Source of the DNA: an uncultured Bacteroidales bacterium
GTDB taxonomy: Bacteria; Bacteroidota; Bacteroidia; Bacteroidales; UBA932
Length of the DNA: 26,361 nt
Direction: 5' to 3'
Assembly (NCBI GenBank): GCA_934667175.1
Contig: CAKULN010000039.1
Coordinates: 1-26,361, forward strand
Below are positions 1 to 6,029 of this stretch, one piece after another. Made by a program: the position numbers and the translations under genes. How positions within the stretch are numbered: the first letter of the stretch is position 1; each line of letters begins with the position of its first letter. A model generated the notes under the pieces. The model saw only the letters and a list, made by a program, of their open reading frames with translations. It was not told where the DNA came from and did no database searches.

Positions 1-190
1 ACGGAGGCCTTTCCCTCGGTCGCAGAGCCTGTCGAAGCGCCCGTCCTAATGGTTCGACAAGCTCACCAACCGGACGGAGGCCTTTTCCTCGGTCGCAGAG
101 CCTGCCGAAGCGCCCGTCCTAATGGTTCGACAAGCTCACCACCCGGACGGAGGCCTGCACCTCGGTCGCTGAGCTTGCCGAAGCGACCTG
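1..190. repeat. 73-bp tandem palindromic repeats
   Basis: Units start at 1, 74 and 147 (exact 73-bp period; the third is partial). Each unit carries inward- and outward-facing copies of the core TTCGrCArGCTCA or its complement TGAGCYTGYCGAA. The last copy is a hairpin with arms GGTCGCT and AGCGACC. This is cluster 1 of a repeat family found in six intergenic places in the window. It lies downstream of the lipoprotein gene that ends at 261. I see no convincing gene before 261; the short reading frame through the repeats has repeat-driven composition only. Confidence 0.9.
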
Positions 191-260
191 CCCCATCAAA
201 AAACAACAAGGATGACCATCGGCCACCCTCGCATTTATAGTTTGTAGAGATATCCCTCCA

Positions 261-2417
261 TCAGTCTGTCACATCCTCCGCGAATGTCCAGTTGTCGTTA
301 GGACGATAGATCGCTGCCTTTGTCGTTTCGCTCAATCCGCTTCTGATGTGCACGGTCCCGGTTTGAGCTGTCCCGGCCAGCCAGTCGGTAAAGGAGTTTA
401 GGCCTGTGTCAAAGTCTTTGACACACAGAGTCACCTCATCCAGTTTACTGCACTCTTTGAACATATAGGCGCAACAATCTTGAGCCATTTCCTCGGCCAT
501 CAACTTTGGCGCTTTGGTAAGAGATGTACACCTACTGAACATATTCTGATAGCAAAGTTCGGAGAGCTTTTTCGCCGGAAGGATTTCTGGACCGGATTCC
601 ATTCCTGTGCAGCCATCGAACATCTGCTGGTAGCAGTATCGTCCTACTTCTGTTGCCGGCAGTGCTGGCGCATTTTTCAGACAGGTACAGTTCATGAACA
701 TCTGCTGATAACAGTATGGACTTACTACTGTTGCCAGAAGCGCCGGGGCAGAAGATAAATTCTTACAATTAGCGAACATGGCATTATAGCAAGACTCAGT
801 GAGATTTGTAGCAGGAAGAGCTGGCGCTTCAACAAGAGATTCGCAGTTCATGAACATTTGATTGCAATTTTTCGTACCACTGAAAGATGAAACTGTAAGG
901 TCTTTGGCAGTTTTCAATTTGCTACAGGAGTGGAACATTCCATTCATTCCTAAATCTCCCACTGACGTTGCTGATATGGTAGGCATTTCAGTCAGTGATG
1001 TGCATCCATTAAACATCAGATTATATGCTTCTTTAGGTACGTTTTGTGCTGGCAGATTCGGAGCCTGTGTGAGTCCCTTACAGCCAAAGAACATTCTGTA
1101 ATAACATTTTTTAGCAAGTTCCGTGGCAGGCAGTTCTGGAGCAATTGAAAGATTCGAGCAGCCTTCAAACATTCCTTCGCAACAATATTGGGTTAGTAGT
1201 TTCTTCATTGGCAGTTTTGGTGCGGAAGTCAGAACTACGCAATTCTTGAACAGATGGCTGAAGCGTGCGTTTTCGGTGTTTGCCTTATCATAATTTACCC
1301 AATCGATAAGAGTCCTTATGTCGCCTGTGCAGCTTACATTCACTTCAGTATTACCGAAGCTGATTCTACTTGAATTCAGGGTGTTTGTGTAATATGCGGT
1401 ACCAACGTCACTTTTTCCACGAAGCCTTAGGCTTCCGTTGCTCCCACCGAACGTTATATCAGTGTTGGACGCAAGACTTTGCCACTTAGCACCACCGATA
1501 GAATATTCAAGTTTATCGACGACAACAGATACCATTTTCATCTTGAACGTCTGTTCGGCCGCCGCGGTGAAAGTGACGTATGGATATTCATCATCGGCTG
1601 TTCCTTCGACATTGCCGAGATTGGTGACAAGGTTGCGCTTGATCTCCAGCTGTTTGACGGTGCTCTTGTAGGTGTCCTGCCCGTCAGATGTCGTGAAGAC
1701 CAGCCTGAAGCCGCTTGCCATAGCTGCCGGGAAGATGGCGATGTAGTAGGTCTCGTCGGCCACGATGTCACCCACGATGGAGACACAACTTGAGGCATTG
1801 GCTGTAACTGTAGCCTTTGGCAGACCGTCAGTCATGGTGATGTCCGCGGTTCCGGCTAGCACGTCCTCAGAATTGTTGCTCACGAGGGTGATCCTTGCGC
1901 AGGCGACGGTTGGCGTCACCTTGACAAAGCCTACTATATTCTTAAAGCCCAGATCGGTGCTTCTGCTTTCGGTCACAGCCATCATCAGCGCCGCTTCTGG
2001 GTCGAAAGAACCAGGCACAGCTTCCTGCTCGCTTTTCAGCACCACTCCACTGAGGCTTCCGTCAGAGTAACTTACTGCTTCCTGGTAAGGGTAGAGCGCG
2101 GTGTAGCTGCCGGATGTTTGGTTGACCTCTCCCTTGAACTTGCCCTTGTTTGTTCCTTCGCCTTCCGTCAACGTGAACCCGACATTCTTGCCTGCCCCGT
2201 CAATCACAGTGATCGCATCATCCTTAGTCCAGTTGATGACCTTGCTGTCCGCGGAACTGATTTCAGCCTTGGACTCAGCGTTCTCCTGACTCGCTGTCAG
2301 TGTCACGAGTGTGTTTCCGTCAGAATTCTTCTCCGGAGTGTCAACGTTTTCCTTTGCGCAACCTGCAAGTCCTGCCAGGGCCGCAAGCGTCATGATTGTT
2401 CTTCTGATAGTCTTCAT
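261..2417 (-). CDS. Surface lipoprotein, fimbrillin-like N-terminus plus BspA/DUF285-type repeats (paralog 1)
   Basis: A 718-aa predicted lipoprotein. A signal peptide ends in the lipobox LAGC with Cys20, followed by AKEN, a Lys/acidic stretch resembling Bacteroidetes surface-export signals. Residues of about 25-275 resemble the Mfa-like/fimbrillin fold (motifs VINWTKDDAITVIDG and YTALYPYQ). From about 385 to 690 there are about eleven repeats of the form LPATxLxxxCYxxMFxxCxxLTxAP, the BspA-like/DUF285 type, with two Cys per repeat. Family knowledge points to the outer surface and to adhesion or binding; no ligand can be read from the sequence. It follows a 45-aa ORF at 13 nt and shares its promoter with a nine-G spacer tract. 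Paralog 2 (6030-8543) is in opposite orientation and has about five more repeats. The domain call is strong; the function is inference. Confidence 0.9.
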   Translation of the reverse strand: MKTIRRTIMTLAALAGLAGCAKENVDTPEKNSDGNTLVTLTASQENAESKAEISSADSKVINWTKDDAITVIDGAGKNVGFTLTEGEGTNKGKFKGEVNQTSGSYTALYPYQEAVSYSDGSLSGVVLKSEQEAVPGSFDPEAALMMAVTESRSTDLGFKNIVGFVKVTPTVACARITLVSNNSEDVLAGTADITMTDGLPKATVTANASSCVSIVGDIVADETYYIAIFPAAMASGFRLVFTTSDGQDTYKSTVKQLEIKRNLVTNLGNVEGTADDEYPYVTFTAAAEQTFKMKMVSVVVDKLEYSIGGAKWQSLASNTDITFGGSNGSLRLRGKSDVGTAYYTNTLNSSRISFGNTEVNVSCTGDIRTLIDWVNYDKANTENARFSHLFKNCVVLTSAPKLPMKKLLTQYCCEGMFEGCSNLSIAPELPATELAKKCYYRMFFGCKGLTQAPNLPAQNVPKEAYNLMFNGCTSLTEMPTISATSVGDLGMNGMFHSCSKLKTAKDLTVSSFSGTKNCNQMFMNCESLVEAPALPATNLTESCYNAMFANCKNLSSAPALLATVVSPYCYQQMFMNCTCLKNAPALPATEVGRYCYQQMFDGCTGMESGPEILPAKKLSELCYQNMFSRCTSLTKAPKLMAEEMAQDCCAYMFKECSKLDEVTLCVKDFDTGLNSFTDWLAGTAQTGTVHIRSGLSETTKAAIYRPNDNWTFAEDVTD

Positions 2418-2430
2418 GATTCATTGACTG

Positions 2431-2568
2431 TTACCACGTGAAGTCTTCCTCGTCCAATCCCTCAGTGTCTGAAAATCCGCTCATGTTGTTGAGTACTCCT
2501 TGTTCCAATTCCAAGTCCAAAATGTCCATTCGGGGTGCTTGGTAAGCTTTAAGTGATTTGGTTTCCAT
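2431..2568 (-). CDS. 45-aa conserved small ORF upstream of lipoprotein paralog 1
   Basis: Reads ATG to TAA on the minus strand, 45 codons, starting METKSLKAYQAP and ending LDEEDFTW. It aligns without gaps to the small ORF at 5879-6016 (27 of 45 residues identical; same length; shared MSG, SDTE and EEDF-W motifs). Both stop 13 nt before a lipoprotein start. That conservation, with substitutions mostly at variable positions, argues for a translated peptide rather than chance. No signal peptide or membrane segment is seen; the C-terminus is acidic and ends in Trp. Possible roles are a translational leader, a small partner of the lipoprotein, or a peptide precursor. None of these is proven. I recognise no named family. 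Confidence 0.8.
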   Translation of the reverse strand: METKSLKAYQAPRMDILDLELEQGVLNNMSGFSDTEGLDEEDFTW

Positions 2569-2595
2569 TTGTAAATATATTCTTAAAATAGTTTA

Positions 2596-2626
2596 CAAAA
2601 ATACCCCCCCCCATTTGATTTTGCAA
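2596..2626 (-). promoter_or_regulatory. Promoter with a nine-G spacer tract (paralog 1 module)
   Basis: On the minus strand: TTG (2626-2624), a 20-nt spacer, then TATTTTTG (2603-2596), an exact TAnnTTTG element. The spacer is 11 nt plus nine G (C9 at 2604-2612 on the plus strand). The upstream stretch TAACTATTGCA is shared with the promoter at 5823-5853. The ATG of the small ORF lies 27 nt beyond the -7 element. Slippage in the G run would alter -33/-7 spacing directly. Confidence 0.8.
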
Positions 2627-2661
2627 TAGTTATGCGATTTTTTTTGTGGATTTTTTAGGAT

Positions 2662-2685
2662 CTGTTTTGATTTGTTTGTTTGAAG
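2662..2685. repeat. 24-bp direct repeat, copy 1
   Basis: The 24-bp stretch from CTGTTTTGATTTG to GTTTGAAG is repeated exactly at 2842-2865. The second copy forms most of one arm of the inverted repeat at 2837-2911. Upstream of promoter 1; role unknown. Confidence 0.8.
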
Positions 2686-2773
2686 GTTAAGAGCAAACTC
2701 TTTCTCTGCTACGTGCCTCGGCAATCCGTACAAGTTCGATTGCTCTCGGTTCGGGTGCTGGGCTAAAAGTGAA

Positions 2774-2814
2774 AAAACCTCGGTCACAAAGCCTGTCGAA
2801 GTGACCGAGGTTTT
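2774..2814. terminator. Terminator-like hairpin made from a palindromic repeat
   Basis: A perfect 14-bp stem (2774-2787 with 2801-2814, arms AAAACCTCGGTCAC and its complement) with a 13-nt loop carrying a diverged repeat core (GCCTGTCGAA). On the minus strand it is followed by a run of six T, and on the plus strand the stem ends in TTTT, so it could terminate either way. It lies downstream of the acyl-CoA ligase gene (minus) and upstream of the paralog 1 promoter. Confidence 0.65.
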
Positions 2815-2836
2815 ATGTCAGAGGCTGAAAAAATTA

Positions 2837-2911
2837 AGAAGCTGTTTTGATTTGTTTGTTTGAAGATTTTTTCACCTCAAAGAACATTTCAAACAAATCA
2901 AAACAGCTTCT
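2837..2911 (-). terminator. 22-bp inverted repeat, likely terminator of the acyl-CoA ligase operon
   Basis: Arms 2837-2858 and 2890-2911 are perfectly complementary over 22 bp, loop 31 nt. Read on the minus strand the hairpin is followed by TTAATTTTTT. It is the first strong hairpin after the ligase stop at 3004. The left arm overlaps the second copy of a 24-bp direct repeat. The stem is AT-rich, so another role is possible. Confidence 0.6.
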
Positions 2912-2970
2912 AAGATAAAGTGCTTCATAATTAATGAAATTTCTTTCCATTATGAATGATTTAGTATAAC

Positions 2971-2993
2971 GTCACTTCGACAGGCTCTGTGAC
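2971..2993. repeat. Single palindromic repeat, TTCGACAGGCTC core
   Basis: GTCAC (2971-2975) and GTGAC (2989-2993) bracket the core TTCGACAGGCTCT. It lies 11 nt past the stop of the acyl-CoA ligase gene and belongs, with the hairpin at 2774-2814, to cluster 2. Confidence 0.75.
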
Positions 2994-3003
2994 CATGCGG
3001 CCA

Positions 3004-4908
3004 TTAAATGCTCTCGATGTTCTTATCGTTGAGCAGGTTCTTGCCCTCGGCAGTGTAGGCGTACTCGATGCGGTCGGCGTAGTGCTTCTCGACCTTGCCA
3101 CGCACAATCTTCATCGTGCTGTTCACCAAGCCGTTCTGTTCCGTGAACGGCTCCGGAAGCACAGCCACGGCAGCCGGCAGCCACCTCTCCGGGAACATGC
3201 CCTCGTGCGAGCCACCCTTCTTGTAGGAATCGATCTCCTCCTGAATCTTTTTCAGCATCGCCTCCTTACCCTCACGCGAAGCCGGATCCAAGCCCTTCGA
3301 GGAAACATATTCCTTGAGAGCGTCCTTGGCAGGAACGATCAGCACAATCGTGTAAGGATCCTGGTTGTTGTGCAGGATGACCTGCTCGATGTACTTGGAA
3401 CCATCGGTCAGCGAGTCCTCGAAACCTTCCGGACTGTACTTCTCACCATCGGAGGAAATCAGCAGGGACTTGAAACGACCAACCACGTAAAGATATTCAG
3501 AATCATACATATATCCCATGTCACCGGTGTGCAGCCAGCCGTCACGTAGAGCCTCTGCGGTGCCCTGAGGGTTCTTCCAGTAGCCGGCCATCACGTTCTC
3601 ACCGCGCACAACGATCTCACCCTTGGTTCGGAGCGGAACCTCCTTGCCGTTGTCATCGCAGATCTTGATGTCAAGCGGTTTCACCACACGGCCGGAAGAG
3701 CCGAACATAGCGTGACCGGCGGAGTTGGCGGAAATGATCGGAGTCGCCTCGGACACACCGTAACCCTGGAACATAGGAATGCCGATGGCGCAGAAATATT
3801 TCTGAAGCTCGATGTCCAGAAGCGCGCCGCCACCGACAAAGAACTCCATCCTGCCGCCGAATCCCTCACGGACTTTCTTGAATATGATCTTGTCGAACAA
3901 GGCCATCAACGGCTTTTTCCAGAGCTGGAGGATGCCGCCACGGTTGTAATATTCCTTATTGTAAGAGATTGCGAGGTTGAGGGCGTAGTTGTAGAGTTTC
4001 TCGACCTTCGGACCCTGTTTGTGAATCGTGGTCTCGACGTTTTTCTTGAAGTTGCGGGCGAGCGCGGGGACGGACAGCATCACGTGCGGACGAACCTCCT
4101 TGATCGCTATAGGAATATTCCGGAGCGTGGCGAGCGGATTCGCACCGACCGGAACGGTGGCGATGCTGCTACAGTAGGACATCATCGTGTAGAATCCGGC
4201 CACATGCGCGAAACAGTGGTCCAAAGGCAGGATGATGAGCATCGTGGAATCCGGCTTGACACCGATCACGGAATGCGCCTGTTCCACGTTGGCCGTGTAG
4301 TTGCGGTGGGTCAGCAGAACACCCTTAGGGTCGGCCGTGGTGCCGGACGTGTAGCTGATCGTGGCGTAGTCGTCCGGCTGCACAGATTTGTAACGCTCCT
4401 CGAACTCGGCCTTGTGACCGAAAAGGTAGCTGTCACCGAGAGCCTGTACCCATTCCATCGAGACCTCCTTTGCGTTTGCCGCAGGAATGTCATCCAGCAC
4501 GATCACCTTTTCCACGCAGTCCAGCTGCGAGATTATCCTGCGGATCTTCGGAAGCTGCTGCCCGGACACTATCACAAACCTTGACTCAGAATGCTGTATC
4601 CTGAAAGTCAAGTCATTGCTTTCTTCAAGTTTGATGGAGAGCGGTACGCTGACTCCTCCGGCATAAAGGATTCCCAACTCAGCGAGAATCCACATGTTCC
4701 TGCCCTCTGAAAGAAGAGAGACCTTGTCTCCCTTGCGAAGTCCCATGGACATGAGGCCGGCTCCGATGCGGTAGCCTTCCTTGCGGGTCTGCTCGAATGA
4801 TGTCTCGGTCCATTTACCGTCCACCTTCTCGCGGAGGAACACATGTGAAGAGAACTCGTGGGTGTACTTCTCCACGAATTCGATTATTGTCGGTCTTGTA
4901 GCTGACAT
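3004..4908 (-). CDS. Long-chain fatty acid-CoA ligase (AMP-forming)
   Basis: A 634-aa member of the ANL adenylate-forming superfamily, closest in type to long-chain acyl-CoA synthetases. It would activate fatty acids with ATP to acyl-AMP and then acyl-CoA, probably at the inner membrane face. Motifs: the phosphate loop YTSGTTADPKGVLLTHRNY (about 190-210), GYGVSEATPI in the adenylate-binding region, WLHTGDMGY, and the hinge region VVGRFKSLLISSDGEKYSPE. Length fits bacterial FadD-like enzymes of about 600-640 aa. It starts 64 nt after the dNK gene and is likely co-transcribed with it. A decayed piece of a related gene lies at 8709-8913 in the opposite orientation. Substrate chain length cannot be read from sequence. 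Confidence 0.93.
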   Translation of the reverse strand: MSATRPTIIEFVEKYTHEFSSHVFLREKVDGKWTETSFEQTRKEGYRIGAGLMSMGLRKGDKVSLLSEGRNMWILAELGILYAGGVSVPLSIKLEESNDLTFRIQHSESRFVIVSGQQLPKIRRIISQLDCVEKVIVLDDIPAANAKEVSMEWVQALGDSYLFGHKAEFEERYKSVQPDDYATISYTSGTTADPKGVLLTHRNYTANVEQAHSVIGVKPDSTMLIILPLDHCFAHVAGFYTMMSYCSSIATVPVGANPLATLRNIPIAIKEVRPHVMLSVPALARNFKKNVETTIHKQGPKVEKLYNYALNLAISYNKEYYNRGGILQLWKKPLMALFDKIIFKKVREGFGGRMEFFVGGGALLDIELQKYFCAIGIPMFQGYGVSEATPIISANSAGHAMFGSSGRVVKPLDIKICDDNGKEVPLRTKGEIVVRGENVMAGYWKNPQGTAEALRDGWLHTGDMGYMYDSEYLYVVGRFKSLLISSDGEKYSPEGFEDSLTDGSKYIEQVILHNNQDPYTIVLIVPAKDALKEYVSSKGLDPASREGKEAMLKKIQEEIDSYKKGGSHEGMFPERWLPAAVAVLPEPFTEQNGLVNSTMKIVRGKVEKHYADRIEYAYTAEGKNLLNDKNIESI

Positions 4909-4972
4909 ATTTATTAATTGTTAAAATCTTTGAAAATCCGCGGTGACCTGTCTTCGTCGCTTACCAAGCTGG

Positions 4973-5608
4973 TTATTCGTCAATCTGCCTAACCTCCGGG
5001 AAGAGGCCGAAGAGCTCAGCGTCGATCTTGTCGGTCACGGTCTGGAAATCCTCCGGACGGTTCTCGAACTTAATGTTGTCCACATCTATGACCAGAAGAT
5101 GGCCGTCATATTTGGAGATCCAATCGTCATAGCGTTTGTTGAGGCCGGTGAGGTAGTCGATGCGGATGCTGCTCTCATATTCCCTGCCCCTCTTCTGGAT
5201 CTGCGCCACGAGATTAGGAATCGAGGATTTCAGGTAGATCAGCAGGTCCGGCTTGCTGACCAAAGACATCATGAGGTCAAAAAGATCCGAATAGTTCTCG
5301 AAATCCCTTGTGCTCATCAGCCCCATGTCGTGAAGGTTCGGGGCGAAAATCCGGGCGTCCTCGTAGATCGTCCTGTCCTGAATGATGACATCGCTGCATC
5401 TTGAGATGTCCACCACATCCTTGAACCTTTTGTTCAAGAAATATATCTGGAGATTGAAGGACCAGCGTTCCATGTCCGCATAGAAATCGGAAAGATAAGG
5501 GTTGAAGTCAACCGATTCGAACTTAGGCGTCCATCCGTAATGGGCCGCCAGCATCTTTGTCAGCGTGGTCTTGCCACTGCCTATGTTGCCTGCTATCGCG
5601 ATGTGCAT
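4973..5608 (-). CDS. Deoxynucleoside kinase (dNK family)
   Basis: A 211-aa cytosolic kinase that phosphorylates deoxynucleosides in the salvage pathway (deoxyadenosine/deoxycytidine/deoxyguanosine kinase type; exact specificity not readable). The P-loop GNIGSGKTT is at residues 7-15, the DRT motif of the family at 78-80 with Glu83 (DRTIYED), and an Arg-rich lid QIQKRGREYE near 155-165. Length is typical. The start codon sits directly ahead of MHIAIAG, with no room for a further N-terminal segment. It is the first gene of a minus-strand pair with the acyl-CoA ligase gene and is divergent from the paralog 2 module. Confidence 0.9.
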   Translation of the reverse strand: MHIAIAGNIGSGKTTLTKMLAAHYGWTPKFESVDFNPYLSDFYADMERWSFNLQIYFLNKRFKDVVDISRCSDVIIQDRTIYEDARIFAPNLHDMGLMSTRDFENYSDLFDLMMSLVSKPDLLIYLKSSIPNLVAQIQKRGREYESSIRIDYLTGLNKRYDDWISKYDGHLLVIDVDNIKFENRPEDFQTVTDKIDAELFGLFPEVRQIDE

Positions 5609-5700
5609 ATCCTTGATCTGTTTTGTTCAGTCTTTATTTGCGCCTCCCTTGCAGGTTCAGACTTTCTGAATATCCCCGCATTAGCCAATGGAACGCAGTG

Positions 5701-5708
5701 CAAAATTA
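5701..5708 (-). promoter_or_regulatory. Candidate -7 element upstream of the dNK gene
   Basis: TAATTTTG on the minus strand matches TAnnTTTG exactly, 93 nt before the dNK start at 5608. No clear TTG sits at the proper -33 distance, so this is a weak call. The rest of 5609-5822 shows no gene. Confidence 0.35.
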
Positions 5709-5822
5709 ATAAATATTCCTCATAATCTGTAGATGTTAATGGTAAACCCTTGAAATCAAGTTTAACACCGTCTTCGTTTAGATTGGCCTTATGTAAATAG
5801 TAGAAAAAAATCCTTGTAACTA

Positions 5823-5853
5823 TTGCATAATTCAATGGGGGGGGGTAACTTTG
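5823..5853 (+). promoter_or_regulatory. Promoter with a nine-G spacer tract (paralog 2 module)
   Basis: TTG (5823-5825), a 20-nt spacer ending in nine G (5837-5845), then TAACTTTG (5846-5853), an exact TAnnTTTG. The start of the small ORF is 26 nt beyond. Architecture, tract length and the upstream TAACTATTGCA all match the promoter of paralog 1, while the leader sequences after the -7 element differ. That points to selected retention of the tract. Confidence 0.82.
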
Positions 5854-5878
5854 TGACTTCAAATTACTTATCTTAAAA

Positions 5879-6016
5879 ATGAAAACAGAGCGACTTAAAA
5901 CGTACCAGACTCCACAGGTGGAGTTTTTGGCCCTTGAACCAGAGTCGGGATTGCTCAATAGCATGAGCGGAGCCTCAGACACCGAAAACTTGAACGAAGA
6001 AGATTTTTCTTGGTAA
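5879..6016 (+). CDS. 45-aa conserved small ORF upstream of lipoprotein paralog 2
   Basis: ATG to TAA, 45 codons, starting MKTERLKTYQTP and ending LNEEDFSW. It is the same length as the ORF at 2431-2568 and 60 percent identical to it (27 of 45, no gaps), with conserved Tyr9-Gln10, Pro12, LLN-MSG, SDTE and EEDF-W. It ends 13 nt before the lipoprotein ATG at 6030, the same gap as in module 1, so translational coupling is plausible. It is the first ORF after the G9 promoter. No signal peptide. The function is unknown; leader peptide, chaperone-like partner and peptide precursor remain open. Confidence 0.8.
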   Translation: MKTERLKTYQTPQVEFLALEPESGLLNSMSGASDTENLNEEDFSW

Positions 6017-6029
6017 TAATCTGGCGATC

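Noticed and set aside
3712..4584. 290-aa open frame on the plus strand
   Set aside because: Antisense shadow of the acyl-CoA ligase gene; composition has no domain and the minus-strand protein is unmistakable.
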